From NCBI RefSeq assembly GCF_029893085.1, contig NZ_JARXWI010000002.1, positions 186,001 to 250,000 of the forward strand: a stretch of 64,000 bases of DNA, written 5' to 3'. The notes below the pieces were generated by a model. The model made no database searches. It saw only the letters and a program-made list of their open reading frames with translations, and was not told where the DNA came from. Within the stretch, counting starts at the first letter, position 1, and each line of letters starts with the position of its first letter. Shown in pieces: positions 16,825 to 26,354 of the stretch. Source of the stretch: Parabacteroides sp. PFB2-10. Lineage in GTDB: Bacteria > Bacteroidota > Bacteroidia > Bacteroidales > Tannerellaceae. The translations under genes and the position numbers were made by a program.

Positions 16825-18087
16825 TCACAACAACTGATCACTTTTTATCATCCCCATTCCAATCAAGCGGTCATAGCGTTCGCCCATCGGACGGTAATAC
16901 ACATGGATGCGGTATTCGTTTTCGGTAGGATAATAACTGCCCTCTATCGGCAGGGTAGTAGCTTTTGATTCTCCTTTCTTCTGGAAGAGATACTGGTAGT
17001 TGTAATTACCTTGCTTCAGGAAGATATTCTTTTCATAGAATCCTGTCTGAGGATTGTAGAGCATACGGCTTCGTTCGTTCAGGAGATTATTGCTGAGATC
17101 TCCTGAAAGATAGATGTTACCATCGAAGAGAATGGGATGATCCAAGGCGAAATGCACCATGTAATAATCGGCCTGTGTGTCGGGCTCGGTGCAGTTGCGG
17201 CAATTGATCAGGAAATGACCATTCTGATCGCGATCGTATTGATACACATAATTGGCTCGTGACTCGTCCATCATAATAGTCACATGATAATAAGGATGAT
17301 GGAAGGAGATATCTTCCACATTCATTCCGTTGTAAGTGGGACTCAGAAATTCAAAACGACGAAACTCATTACCTGCTTCAAAGATTAATTCCTTTACATT
17401 CACATAATCGATACGGTTGTTGCTGATTCCCGAAGGCATAAACTCTGAGACAGCATTATCCCGGCGATTATTCTGATAGACATATACCTTTAGATCGGTT
17501 TGCGGGTAGGGAATCGGAAACCGGGAGGTATTGATGTTGAAGTTTAACTGTTGATGTGCAAGATTGGTATCAATCAACGTGTTACCTGTTACTTCAGCAG
17601 CCAGTTGTACAGCGTTTTCGAAAACATAAAAACAGGCAGTCAATACCTCGTCTTGCGGATTGTCTTCATCATAAATACGAACGGCATAATTGCCGGAAAC
17701 CTTAAATCGTACCTCTTCATTGGGCAGGAAAAGACGATAGTTGGTATAATCAACAGTCGTTCCCATGCCATTGGCAAAATCCTCTATAGGAAGCCCTTGG
17801 AAACCGTCCATGTATTCAAACGGTATAAGCGTCGATGGCTGCCAGTTAGCATCACAATGCACAATGGAATAGGTAAAACGATGAAAGTCGGGATCTAACA
17901 AGTCAAAATTGATCTCAATCTGCTGGTCTCCATTCAGGTGTATATAAGGGCTGGAAAGCAGTTCATCAGCTACCTTCACCTGAAGTGTATGTATCTTATT
18001 ATTGAAGACCTGCGTTCGGTAAACTTCCTGCGCTTTCAGGGACAAAATGGTAAGTAAGAAAACAAGAATAAAACCTAATTTCTTCAT
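16825..18087 (-). CDS. DUF5103 / type IX secretion plug-like protein
   Basis: 420 residues with a signal peptide ending ...TILSLKA-Q. The mature protein is beta-rich and collinear with the DUF5103 family of Bacteroidetes, whose N-terminal domain is that of the T9SS Plug protein associated with the SprA translocon. Recognisable stretches are VYRTQVFNNKIHTLQVK, FHRFTYSIVHCDANWQPS, YRIFLPNEEVRFKVSGNY and the C-terminal YRPMGERYDRLIGM. In gliding Bacteroidetes Plug closes the periplasmic end of empty SprA. Whether this organism uses it for type IX secretion is not shown by this window. Own promoter at 18108-18115. Confidence 0.85.
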   Translation of the reverse strand: MKKLGFILVFLLTILSLKAQEVYRTQVFNNKIHTLQVKVADELLSSPYIHLNGDQQIEINFDLLDPDFHRFTYSIVHCDANWQPSTLIPFEYMDGFQGLPIEDFANGMGTTVDYTNYRLFLPNEEVRFKVSGNYAVRIYDEDNPQDEVLTACFYVFENAVQLAAEVTGNTLIDTNLAHQQLNFNINTSRFPIPYPQTDLKVYVYQNNRRDNAVSEFMPSGISNNRIDYVNVKELIFEAGNEFRRFEFLSPTYNGMNVEDISFHHPYYHVTIMMDESRANYVYQYDRDQNGHFLINCRNCTEPDTQADYYMVHFALDHPILFDGNIYLSGDLSNNLLNERSRMLYNPQTGFYEKNIFLKQGNYNYQYLFQKKGESKATTLPIEGSYYPTENEYRIHVYYRPMGERYDRLIGMGMIKSDQLL

Positions 18088-18107
18088 ATTTTACTTATGT
18101 TGTGAGA

Positions 18108-18115
18108 CAAATATA
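18108..18115 (-). promoter_or_regulatory. -7 box for T9SS plug-like gene
   Basis: TATATTTG on the minus strand, 21 bp upstream of the ATG at 18087. Confidence 0.5.
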
Positions 18116-18189
18116 GTGAGAATCGCGTAAAGATAGAGAAAATCAGAAAGAATTGGCTCAAAGCCGAACAAAGAATACAATATTTTCCG

Positions 18190-18197
18190 TATATTTG
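18190..18197 (+). promoter_or_regulatory. -7 box for hipBA
   Basis: TATATTTG, 38 bp upstream of the hipB ATG. The flanking ATAC/GTAT half-sites (around 18173-18192) could be the HipB operator but are too short to assert. Confidence 0.45.
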
Positions 18198-18235
18198 TTT
18201 AGTATTTCATTCGTTATAAACAAAAACAGCCTATT

Positions 18236-18589
18236 ATGAATGATATTTCATACAATTTAAGAGAGATAAGTGACGACGCAATTGCCAGGCGAGTTGGGGT
18301 ATTTATTAAACACCATCGTATAGAGCAGAATAAAACTCAGGAGATACTGGCTAAAGAAGCCGCAATAAGCCGATCAACACTAAGTCTGCTTGAAAAAGGC
18401 GAAACAGTGACGCTTACTACACTTATCCAGGTATTGCGGGTATTGGATCAATTAGATGTTTTTAATAGTTTTACGATCATCTCCCAACCCAGTCCTATTA
18501 TGCTTGCTAAAGCGGAGAAAAAGAAAAGACAACGGGTAGCTTCTCCTCGGAAAAAAGATACAGATATAATTGAAGGAATGGACTGGTGA
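18236..18589 (+). CDS. hipB: HipB-like antitoxin / XRE-type regulator
   Basis: 117 residues with a Cro/C1-type helix-turn-helix at about 18-75: ARRVGVFIKHHRIEQNKTQEILAKEAAISRSTLSLLEKGETVTLTTLIQVLRVL. The C-terminal tail is basic (EKKKRQRVASPRKK). The hipA gene follows one base after its stop, the standard antitoxin-toxin order. HipB proteins bind operators in their own promoter, neutralise HipA and co-repress with it. The N-terminal extension of ~18 residues before the HTH is typical for Bacteroidetes members. Confidence 0.85.
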   Translation: MNDISYNLREISDDAIARRVGVFIKHHRIEQNKTQEILAKEAAISRSTLSLLEKGETVTLTTLIQVLRVLDQLDVFNSFTIISQPSPIMLAKAEKKKRQRVASPRKKDTDIIEGMDW

Positions 18590-18590
18590 A

Positions 18591-19892
18591 ATGAATACGG
18601 CAATAGTAAAAATATGGGATAAGGAGGTAGGCGCTGTAGCCTGGGATGAAGGAAGTGGTGTAGCCTCTTTTGAGTACACACCTGCTTTTAAGCGACTTGG
18701 CTGGGAGCTTTCGCCATTAAAAATGCCTATTACCCAGGAAACAAAAATATATACATATCCCGAATTACGTAAAGAAAGGAACGCCGCTTATGACACCTTT
18801 AAAGGATTGCCCGGACTGCTTGCCGATATGTTGCCCGACCGTTATGGTAACGAACTGATCAATTTGTGGCTGGCACAACAAGGACGCCCGGCAGACAGCA
18901 TGAATCCGGTGGAAATGTTATGTTTTATCGGCAAAAGAGGGATGGGAGCCTTGGAGTTTGAACCCGCTTTTCAGAAACAATATGTCAATACTTTTTCTAT
19001 AGAGGTCGATAGCCTGGTAGAAATTGCAGGCAAGATGCTTTCCCGGAAAGAGACTTTTGTGACCAATCTAAAGTCGGATGAAGAAAAAGCGGTGCGTGAT
19101 ATTCTGAAGATCGGAACCTCCGCAGGTGGAGCACGCCCAAAAGCTGTGATAGCCTATAACGAAAAAACAGGTGAAATTCGTTCCGGGCAGACACGCGCTC
19201 CTGAAGGGTTCGAACATTGGTTGCTTAAGCTCGATGGAGTAAGCGAAGTGCAACTCGGTGCAACGCATGGTTTTGGACGGGTAGAGTACGCCTATTATCT
19301 TATGGCAATTGACTGTGGTATAGAGATGATGCCTTGTCATCTGCTGGAAGAGAACGGACGTGCACATTTTATGACCAAACGATTTGATAGGGAAGGACAT
19401 TATACAAAGCATCATACACAAACCTTCTGTGCTATGAAACATTATGATTATAACCGGATAAACAGTTATAGTTATGAGCAATTATACCAAACGATGCGGG
19501 AGCTTAAATTAACCTATGCCGATGCTGAACAGATGTTCCGCCGGATGGTATTTAATGTTCTTGCCCGTAACTGTGACGACCATACCAAAAATTTTTCTTT
19601 TCTTCTGAAGCAGGGCGGCCGTTGGGAACTGGCACCGGCATACGATGTTTGCCACGCCTATCGTCCCGGGAGCGAATGGGTTAGCCGGCACGCATTAAGC
19701 ATCAATGGAAAAAGAGAAAAGATTACACGGGAAGACCTGATGGTTATTGGTAAATCCATCCGTAACAAAAAATCAAAAGAGATTATCGATGAGATCAATG
19801 AGAGAGTCCACTCCTGGCATTCGTATGCAACGCATGCCGGTGTAGATAAAGAAAAAAAAGAGTCCATTGGTAATACACTTATATCTTTATAG
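18591..19892 (+). CDS. hipA: HipA-family serine/threonine kinase toxin
   Basis: 433 residues from the ATG at 18591, one base after the hipB stop. The N-terminal HipA domain (about 1-105) contains FEYTPAFKRLGWELSP and FKGLPGLLADMLPDRYG. The kinase core has GTSAGGARPKA near residue 175, the phosphate-loop region in which HipA autophosphorylates on Ser, and VLARNCDDHTKNFSFLL near residue 328, with the catalytic Asp and Mg-binding Asn. Then comes LAPAYDVCHA. All motifs are intact, so an active toxin is likely. E. coli HipA phosphorylates GltX and induces persistence; the target here is unknown. Forms a two-gene operon flanked by unrelated genes. Confidence 0.92.
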   Translation: MNTAIVKIWDKEVGAVAWDEGSGVASFEYTPAFKRLGWELSPLKMPITQETKIYTYPELRKERNAAYDTFKGLPGLLADMLPDRYGNELINLWLAQQGRPADSMNPVEMLCFIGKRGMGALEFEPAFQKQYVNTFSIEVDSLVEIAGKMLSRKETFVTNLKSDEEKAVRDILKIGTSAGGARPKAVIAYNEKTGEIRSGQTRAPEGFEHWLLKLDGVSEVQLGATHGFGRVEYAYYLMAIDCGIEMMPCHLLEENGRAHFMTKRFDREGHYTKHHTQTFCAMKHYDYNRINSYSYEQLYQTMRELKLTYADAEQMFRRMVFNVLARNCDDHTKNFSFLLKQGGRWELAPAYDVCHAYRPGSEWVSRHALSINGKREKITREDLMVIGKSIRNKKSKEIIDEINERVHSWHSYATHAGVDKEKKESIGNTLISL

Positions 19893-20026
19893 TTACAAAC
19901 AGTAAACATACTGCAAGAAGAAGAGAAAGGAAAGTATTTTCAACCATCTTTTCGTTCATTCTAAAAATTAGAGAATTATTTCTTTAATTATTTACTATTC
20001 TCTGCCGTAAAGCATAAAAAATTGCT

Positions 20027-20034
20027 TACTTTTG
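20027..20034 (+). promoter_or_regulatory. -7 box for nqr operon
   Basis: TACTTTTG, 33 bp upstream of the nqrA ATG at 20068; TAnnTTTG consensus. It overlaps an upstream TTG codon and so argues against a longer NqrA. Confidence 0.55.
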
Positions 20035-20067
20035 CGGGAAATTTTGAAATACCAACTTAAGTATATC

Positions 20068-21441
20068 ATGGCAAATGTGATTAAGATTAAAAAAGGCTTG
20101 GACATTAATCTCAAAGGCAAAGCTTCCGAAGTACTGTTGACCGGGCGTAATAGCGCGACCTACGCTATTGTTCCTGATTCATACAACGGTATCTATCCGA
20201 AGGTGGTAGCCAAAGTGGGAGATAAGGTCAAGGCCGGCTCAGTTCTTATGATAGATAAGAACCGTCCCGAAATCAAGTTTGTTTCGCCCGTCAGCGGCGA
20301 AGTAATTGCCGTTAATCGTGGAGAGAAGCGTAAAGTGCTTAGCATCGTGGTGAAGCCTGACGCCCAAAACGAGTACGAGCCATTCGGCAAAAAGAATGTT
20401 TCTTCTTTTCGTCGGGAGGAAATCAAAGAATCTCTTCTCAATGCAGGCCTCTGGCCTTACATCAAACAACGTCCGTACGACCAGATCGCTACACCGACAG
20501 ATACGCCGCGCGACATCTTTGTTTCGGCTTTCTATTCGGCGCCGTTGGCTCCTGACTTCGACTTTGTTGTACGTGGACAGGAAGGCGATTTCCAAACAGG
20601 TTTGGACGCGTTGGCCAAATTGACCGACGGAAAGGTGTATGTAGGTGTACGCCCAGGTTCTTCTGTGAAGCCGAAAGGGGTAGAGATTGTTGAATTCGTG
20701 GGACCGCATCCGGCTGCCAATGTCGGGGTGCAGATTAATCACATCAAGCCTGTCAATAAAGGCGAGGTCGTGTGGACGGTGAATCCACATGATGTTATTT
20801 TGATGGGACGCCTGTTTAATAATGGTATAGCTGATTTTACCCGCTTGATCGTTATCGCCGGTTCCAAAACGAAGGAACGCGGATATATCAAAGCGATTGC
20901 CGGCTGTACGATCGAGAGCTTAGTAAAAGACAGAGTAGAGGAGGAGACCTTCCTCAATGGCTTCCAGGGGCTTGACCACGCGCGCATTATCAGCGGTAAT
21001 CCGCTGTCGGGCACGAAGGTAGACCGTTCGGGTTGGCTAATGGCCTACGACAACCAGCTTTCTGTTATTCCGGAAGGAGATAACGTGCATGAGTTCTTAG
21101 GATGGGGTATGCCGGGATTGGATAAATTCAGTACCACCCGCACCTATTTCTCTTGGTTGCTTGGCAAAAAGAAAGAATATGATATCGACGCCCGTATCCG
21201 CGGCGGAAAAAGAGCCATGATTATGTCGAACGAATACGATAAAGTGTTCCCGATGGATATTCTTCCCGAATATCTGTTGAAAGCGATCATTGCATTCGAC
21301 ATCGACAAGATGGAAAATCTGGGTATCTATGAGGTTGCTCCGGAGGACTTTGCATTATGTGAGTTCGTGGATACCTCTAAGATAGAAATTCAGAAGATCG
21401 TCCGCAACGGCTTGGATCTTTTATACAAGGAAATGAATTAA
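20068..21441 (+). CDS. nqrA: Na+-translocating NADH:quinone reductase subunit A
   Basis: Peripheral cytoplasmic subunit of the Na+-NQR sodium pump, 457 residues. It starts MANVIKIKKGLDINLKGKA, the family N-terminus, at the ATG at 20068; an in-frame TTG 12 codons upstream sits in the promoter. Other family stretches are VAKVGDKVKAGSVLMIDKNRP (biotinyl-like fold), GPHPAANVGVQINHI and the C-terminal YLLKAIIAFDIDKMENLGIYE. NqrA is associated with quinone binding and contains no redox cofactor. First gene of nqrABCDEF; 23 bp to nqrB. Confidence 0.97.
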   Translation: MANVIKIKKGLDINLKGKASEVLLTGRNSATYAIVPDSYNGIYPKVVAKVGDKVKAGSVLMIDKNRPEIKFVSPVSGEVIAVNRGEKRKVLSIVVKPDAQNEYEPFGKKNVSSFRREEIKESLLNAGLWPYIKQRPYDQIATPTDTPRDIFVSAFYSAPLAPDFDFVVRGQEGDFQTGLDALAKLTDGKVYVGVRPGSSVKPKGVEIVEFVGPHPAANVGVQINHIKPVNKGEVVWTVNPHDVILMGRLFNNGIADFTRLIVIAGSKTKERGYIKAIAGCTIESLVKDRVEEETFLNGFQGLDHARIISGNPLSGTKVDRSGWLMAYDNQLSVIPEGDNVHEFLGWGMPGLDKFSTTRTYFSWLLGKKKEYDIDARIRGGKRAMIMSNEYDKVFPMDILPEYLLKAIIAFDIDKMENLGIYEVAPEDFALCEFVDTSKIEIQKIVRNGLDLLYKEMN

Positions 21442-21464
21442 TAACATTAAAAAATTAGAATACA

Positions 21465-22667
21465 TTGAAAGCGTTAAGGAATTTTCTCGACAAGATTAAG
21501 CCCAATTTTGAAGAAGGAGGAAAGCTGTCGATGTTCCGTTCTGTATTCGATGGTTTCGAAACATTCTTGTTTGTGCCGAATACCACATCGAAATCAGGCG
21601 TACATATTCATGACAGTGCAGACTCCAAAAGGACGATGATTATTGTTGTCGTTGCTTTATTGCCGGCGTTGCTTTTCGGTATGTACAATACCGGCTACCA
21701 GCACAACCTGGCTATCGGGGCAGATCCAGGCTTCTGGATGACTATGGTGTATGGTCTGTTGGCTGTATTGCCTAAGATCATTGTTTCTTATCTGGTAGGT
21801 CTGGGTATTGAGTTTACGGTTGCCCAATTCAAAAATGAAGAGATTCAGGAAGGATTCTTAGTATCAGGTATATTGATCCCGATGATTGTGCCCATCGATA
21901 CACCGTTATGGATGATCGCGGTAGCTACGGCTTTTGCGGTGATCTTTGCCAAAGAGGTGTTTGGTGGTACGGGATATAATGTGTTTAATGTGGCGTTGGT
22001 GACCCGCGCGTTCCTGTTCTTCGCCTATCCGGCAGCCATGTCGGGCGACCAGGTGTTTGTGCGTACCAGCAGTACGTTCGGTATTGGCGGTGGACAGGTA
22101 GTGGATGCCTTCTCAGGCGCTACGCCTCTCGGACAGATCGGTATTGCCGGTAAGGAACTGATCGGTTCGTTCCAGACAGTCGATGTGTTAGGCAATCCGC
22201 TGACAACCTGGGATATGTTTCTGGGATTGATCCCAGGATCGATCGGTGAGACATCTGTTATCGCGATCCTGCTCGGTGCGGTTATATTATTGTTTACCGG
22301 GGTAGCCAGCTGGAAAACGATGGTTTCGGTTTTTATCGGAGGAGCTGCAACGGCCTTCTTGTTTAATCTGGTTGGCACAACCGTTCCGATGAGCGTGTCG
22401 CCCCTCGATCATATTCTGTTGGGAGGTTTTGCTTTTGGTGCTGTCTTTATGGCTACCGACCCGGTTACATCGGCACGTACCGAAACTGGAAAATACATCT
22501 ATGGTTTCCTGGTTGGGGCGATGGCGATTATTATCCGCGTATTGAACCCTGGTTATCCGGAAGGTATGATGCTTGCTATCCTGTTGATGAATACGTTTGC
22601 TCCGTTGATCGACTACTATGTGGTAGAAGGAAATGTGAACCGTCGCTTGAAAAGAGCTGCCAAATAA
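21465..22667 (+). CDS. nqrB: Na+-NQR subunit B (covalent FMN membrane subunit)
   Basis: 400-residue multi-pass membrane subunit that carries Na+ translocation and quinone reduction. The reading frame begins with a TTG codon followed by KALRNFLDKIKPNFEEGGKL, the conserved family N-terminus. The next ATG is 21 residues in and would delete it, so TTG is the likely start. FMN is attached to Thr in the motif DAFSGATPLG (Thr220). The riboflavin-binding and membrane helices follow in family order, ending DYYVVEGNVNRRLKRAAK. Lies between nqrA (23 bp) and nqrC (18 bp). Confidence 0.97.
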   Translation: MKALRNFLDKIKPNFEEGGKLSMFRSVFDGFETFLFVPNTTSKSGVHIHDSADSKRTMIIVVVALLPALLFGMYNTGYQHNLAIGADPGFWMTMVYGLLAVLPKIIVSYLVGLGIEFTVAQFKNEEIQEGFLVSGILIPMIVPIDTPLWMIAVATAFAVIFAKEVFGGTGYNVFNVALVTRAFLFFAYPAAMSGDQVFVRTSSTFGIGGGQVVDAFSGATPLGQIGIAGKELIGSFQTVDVLGNPLTTWDMFLGLIPGSIGETSVIAILLGAVILLFTGVASWKTMVSVFIGGAATAFLFNLVGTTVPMSVSPLDHILLGGFAFGAVFMATDPVTSARTETGKYIYGFLVGAMAIIIRVLNPGYPEGMMLAILLMNTFAPLIDYYVVEGNVNRRLKRAAK

Positions 22668-22685
22668 CTTTATAAGAAGAAGATT

Positions 22686-23369
22686 ATGAATAGAGATAGT
22701 AATGTATATACCGTTGTCTACGCCTCAATCATGGTGTTGCTGGTAGCCGTTTTACTGGCTTTCACATCACAGGCTTTGAAGAGCTACCAGAAGGAAAACG
22801 AAGATAACGATAAGAGACAACAGATATTGCGATCTGTCAATGTAACAGCTACGGCAGACGAAGCGAAAGCAAAATACGAAGAACTGATCAAAGAGGCTTT
22901 TTTAGTCAACGATAAAGGCGAAAAGGTAGAAGGCGATGCCTTCGCTGCCGATTATACCAAGTCGTTTGCACAGAAGACCTATCCGGTTTTCATCGCTGAG
23001 ATAGATGGACAAACCAAATATGTCATGGCGCTGCAAGGAACCGGACTCTGGGGGCCTCTCTGGGGATATATCGCCCTGGATGCCGACACAAACACGATTT
23101 TCGGTACAGACTTCAGCCACGCCGGCGAAACTCCGGGGCTGGGAGCTGAAATCACCAATCCGGGCTTTAGCCAACAGTTTATCGGGAAAAAGATTTTCAA
23201 AAACGACACCTTCAAATCGGTGGCGGTCGTTAAACCCGGAAAATCGGCTATCGACCAGGATTATGTGGATGGCATATCCGGCGGTACCATTACCAGCCAG
23301 GGAGTTGACAAAATGCTTTTTGACAGCCTCGGCGGATATGTTCAATTTTTAACTTCTCAAAAACAGTAA
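22686..23369 (+). CDS. nqrC: Na+-NQR subunit C (covalent FMN subunit)
   Basis: 227 residues: one N-terminal membrane anchor ([20 protein letters not shown]) and a periplasmic FMN-binding domain. The flavinylation motif is [12 protein letters not shown], with acceptor Thr201; the usual SGAT is SGGT here. [12 protein letters not shown] and [12 protein letters not shown] are conserved family stretches. NqrC passes electrons from NqrD/E to NqrB. A flavin transferase (ApbE) is needed for its maturation and is not encoded nearby. nqrD starts 4 bp after the stop. Confidence 0.96.
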   Translation: MNRDSNVYTVVYASIMVLLVAVLLAFTSQALKSYQKENEDNDKRQQILRSVNVTATADEAKAKYEELIKEAFLVNDKGEKVEGDAFAADYTKSFAQKTYPVFIAEIDGQTKYVMALQGTGLWGPLWGYIALDADTNTIFGTDFSHAGETPGLGAEITNPGFSQQFIGKKIFKNDTFKSVAVVKPGKSAIDQDYVDGISGGTITSQGVDKMLFDSLGGYVQFLTSQKQ

Positions 23370-23373
23370 GAAG

Positions 23374-24003
23374 ATGGGATTATTATCGAATAAAAATAAA
23401 GAAGTATTGGTAAGCCCGTTGAGCAAAAACAACCCGGTAATCATTCAGATGCTTGGTATTTGCTCGGCCCTGGCTGTAACTTCCAAACTGGAACCGGCTA
23501 TTGTAATGGCTATTTCAGTGACCGTTGTTGTTGCCTTTGCCAATGTCATTATATCCTTGTTGCGTAATACGATACCCAACCGTATCCGTATTATCGTGCA
23601 ATTGGTGGTCGTTGCCGCGTTGGTGACGATCGTAAGTGAGGTGTTAAAAGCGTTTGCTTACGATGTAAACAAGCAACTTTCCGTATTCGTAGGGTTGATC
23701 ATTACAAACTGTATCCTGATGGGACGCCTCGAAGCATTTGCTTTAGGCAATGGCCCGTGGGAATCGTTCCTCGACGGGATCGGTAATGGCTTGGGTTATG
23801 GTCTGATCCTGGTGATTGTTGGTTTCTTCCGCGAACTCTTGGGTTCGGGTACACTCTTGGGATTCCAGGTCATACCGCAGGTATTCTATGATTGGGGATA
23901 TGTAAATAATGGGTTGATGATTCTGCCTCCGATGGCATTGATTGTGATTGCGGTCATTATCTGGGTCCACCGGGCGAAGAACAAAGAACTTCAGGAAAAT
24001 TAA
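23374..24003 (+). CDS. nqrD: Na+-NQR subunit D
   Basis: 209-residue membrane subunit homologous to RnfE, with six predicted helices. Conserved features: [23 protein letters not shown], the Cys-bearing helix in [17 protein letters not shown], and [15 protein letters not shown]. In the complex, NqrD and NqrE together hold an iron centre between inverted repeats, each giving a Cys pair. Fourth gene of the operon, 26 bp before nqrE. Confidence 0.96.
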   Translation: MGLLSNKNKEVLVSPLSKNNPVIIQMLGICSALAVTSKLEPAIVMAISVTVVVAFANVIISLLRNTIPNRIRIIVQLVVVAALVTIVSEVLKAFAYDVNKQLSVFVGLIITNCILMGRLEAFALGNGPWESFLDGIGNGLGYGLILVIVGFFRELLGSGTLLGFQVIPQVFYDWGYVNNGLMILPPMALIVIAVIIWVHRAKNKELQEN

Positions 24004-24029
24004 TACAAAACGAATAAAACGATAAAAGA

Positions 24030-24650
24030 ATGGAATTAGCATTAAGCACATTTGTCCGCTCAATCTTCGTTGAGAATATGATCTTTGCCTACTTCTTGGG
24101 GATGTGTTCCTACCTGGCCGTATCCAAGAACGTAAAGACCGCATTAGGATTGGGTATTGCAGTAACGTTTGTATTGGTTTGCACCCTGCCGATCAACTAT
24201 ATGCTTGAAAACTACGTACTGACCGAAGGCGCCCTGGCGAAATGGCTGGGTGATTCTTTTGCCACAGTCGATCTGAGTTTCTTGTCATTGATTATATTCA
24301 TTGCCATTATCGCCTCTTTCGTACAGTTGGTTGAGATGGTCATTGAGAAATTTGCACCCACCCTGTATGCCTCTTTGGGTATCTTCCTGCCTTTGATCGC
24401 AGTAAACTGTGCCATCCTGGGTGGTTCACTCTTTATGCAGCAGAAAGCATTCCCTAATGTGGGGATAGCGACTGTTTACGGTCTGGGCTCCGGTATCGGT
24501 TGGTTGCTGGCTATCCTTGGTATGGCAGCTATTCGTGAGAAGCTGACGTATTCGGATATTCCGAAGCCCTTGAGAGGCTTAGGTATCGCTTTCATCATCA
24601 CCGGGTTGATGGGAATGGCATTTATGTGTTTCTCAGGGATGAATATTTAA
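24030..24650 (+). CDS. nqrE: Na+-NQR subunit E
   Basis: 206-residue membrane subunit homologous to RnfA, six predicted helices, topologically inverted relative to NqrD. Conserved stretches: FVRSIFVENMIFAYFLGMCSYLAVSKNVKTALGLG, LPLIAVNCAILGGSLF with the iron-ligand Cys, and AAIREKLTYSDIPKPLRGLGIAFI. Together with NqrD it carries electrons across the membrane via an iron site. nqrF follows 28 bp later. Confidence 0.96.
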   Translation: MELALSTFVRSIFVENMIFAYFLGMCSYLAVSKNVKTALGLGIAVTFVLVCTLPINYMLENYVLTEGALAKWLGDSFATVDLSFLSLIIFIAIIASFVQLVEMVIEKFAPTLYASLGIFLPLIAVNCAILGGSLFMQQKAFPNVGIATVYGLGSGIGWLLAILGMAAIREKLTYSDIPKPLRGLGIAFIITGLMGMAFMCFSGMNI

Positions 24651-24678
24651 GTATTAACGCGACTAAACGAATATAGAG

Positions 24679-25938
24679 ATGATTTTATTAATGGCAGGCG
24701 GACAAACGATCGTAGTGAGTGCAGTAGTATTCCTGGTGATTACACTGATACTCGTTATCGTCCTTTTGTTCGCGAAAGCAAAACTGATACCATCCGGAAA
24801 TATCAAGATGGTGGTCAATGATGAAAAAGAGTTTGACGTCCCTATGGGAGGAACCGTATTGAATACGCTTCAAAGCCAAGGCATCTTCCTGTCTTCCGCT
24901 TGTGGTGGTGGAGGTAGCTGCGGCCAATGCCGTTGCCAGATCCCGGAAGGGGGTGGAAATATTCTTCCGACCGAGGTGGGCTTCTTCTCACGCAAACAGA
25001 TCAAAGACAACTGGAGACTGGGATGCCAGACAAAGGTGAAAGAGGATATGAAGATTATCGTACCGGAAGAGGTATTCGGTGTGAAAGAGTGGGAGTGTAC
25101 CGTGGTTTCCAACCATAACGTAGCCTCCTTCATCAAAGAATTCACCGTACGTCTGCCGGAAGGCGAAGCTATGAACTTCAAACCGGGTAGCTACTCTCAG
25201 ATCAAGATTCCTAAATACGATTTGAAATTCACCGAGTTTGCCGTGGAAGACCGCTTCAAAGAAGAATGGGATAAGTTCAAGATGTGGGATCTGGCTTGTA
25301 AGAACGACGAAGAAACCATCCGTGCCTACTCGATGGCCAACTATCCGGCGGAAGGAAATATCATCACGTTGAACGTGCGTATCGCTACGCCTCCGTTCGA
25401 TCGCAATACCGGAACGTGGAAAGCAGGCATCAAACCGGGTATCGGTTCTTCTTATATCTTCAACCTCAAACCGGGTGATAAGGTGACTATGTCAGGTCCT
25501 TATGGTGACTTCCATATCCTCGACACGAAACGGGAGATGTTATATATCGGTGGTGGTGCAGGTATGGCTCCGTTACGTGCTCACCTGTTGCACCTGTTCA
25601 AGACACTGAAAACCACCGACCGTCAGGTTTCTTACTGGTATGGTGCCCGTTCCAAGAACGAAATCTTCTACGAAGAAGACTTCCGTGCTATCGAAAAGGA
25701 ATTCCCGAACTTCAAGTTTAATATTGCCTTGTCGGAACCACGTCCGGAAGATAACTGGACAGGCCCTGTCGGATTCATCCACCAGGTGATCCACGACAAC
25801 TACCTGAAAGATCACGATGCACCGGAAGATATCGAATACTACATGTGTGGTCCCGGTCCGATGGCGAAAGCCGTTGAAGGCATGCTCGACAGCTTGGGTG
25901 TACCCCGTGAAATGTTACATTTCGACGACTTCGGATAA
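24679..25938 (+). CDS. nqrF: Na+-NQR subunit F (NADH dehydrogenase, FAD and 2Fe-2S)
   Basis: Entry point of electrons from NADH. 419 residues. An N-terminal membrane helix (VVSAVVFLVITLILVIVLLF) is followed by a 2Fe-2S ferredoxin domain with Cys75, Cys81, Cys84 (SACGGGGSCGQC) and Cys116. The FAD domain has RAYSMANYP, then GPYGDFH. The NADH domain has YIGGGAGMAPLRAHL and YYMCGPGPM, ending HFDDFG. All cofactor ligands are present. Last gene of the operon, closed by a strong terminator. Confidence 0.97.
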   Translation: MILLMAGGQTIVVSAVVFLVITLILVIVLLFAKAKLIPSGNIKMVVNDEKEFDVPMGGTVLNTLQSQGIFLSSACGGGGSCGQCRCQIPEGGGNILPTEVGFFSRKQIKDNWRLGCQTKVKEDMKIIVPEEVFGVKEWECTVVSNHNVASFIKEFTVRLPEGEAMNFKPGSYSQIKIPKYDLKFTEFAVEDRFKEEWDKFKMWDLACKNDEETIRAYSMANYPAEGNIITLNVRIATPPFDRNTGTWKAGIKPGIGSSYIFNLKPGDKVTMSGPYGDFHILDTKREMLYIGGGAGMAPLRAHLLHLFKTLKTTDRQVSYWYGARSKNEIFYEEDFRAIEKEFPNFKFNIALSEPRPEDNWTGPVGFIHQVIHDNYLKDHDAPEDIEYYMCGPGPMAKAVEGMLDSLGVPREMLHFDDFG

Positions 25939-25957
25939 TAAGAACAACATACTGAAT

Positions 25958-25992
25958 AAAAAAGCTGCAGAGAACACCTCTGCAGCTTTTTT
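25958..25992 (+). terminator. nqr operon terminator
   Basis: Stem of about 15 bp including AAGCTGCAGAG / CTCTGCAGCTT with a 5-nt loop (25973-25977), followed by eight T residues. Confidence 0.93.
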
Positions 25993-26010
25993 TTGTCATG
26001 ACAAACACCA

Positions 26011-26185
26011 AAATGTTAAAATACGGATTGTAAGTAGAATGAAGGTTTTGCTTACAAATCCATACGTTAAAAAGTGTTTCTCCCAGGAGTTTGTCTTCAA
26101 AGTCCCGCTTTTTTGCGCGCAAAGTCCCTCGGAAATTACAAATCGTAAATTGGACGTTTCGTTGGAAATGGGTAATTTAACATTT
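26011..26185 (-). repeat. 175-bp interspersed element, copy B (reverse)
   Basis: Reverse-complement copy of the element at 14031-14205, same length, ends AAATGTTAA/TTAACATTT. It aligns without gaps; the differences sit mostly in predicted loops and in the segment after the first 15 bp. Confidence 0.9.
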
Positions 26186-26354
26186 GTTTACATTACTGCA
26201 AACTTGTTGAATCGTTACATAACGATTGAAATTCGATTAGAAAAGCCCGCCATCTGCCCACCAAAAAGATAAAAAACAATCTTTTACACAATATCATGCA
26301 ACATTATTCGTTCTTATTACATCTAAGCTTATGTATTAAATAAAAACTGTTGAC

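Larger units (their letters stand above)
25939..26354. other. Intergenic region with nqr terminator and repeat copy B
   Basis: 416 bp without a gene: terminator at 25958-25992, the 175-bp repeat in reverse orientation at 26011-26185, then ~170 bp of AT-rich DNA in which I see no recognisable element. Confidence 0.8.
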
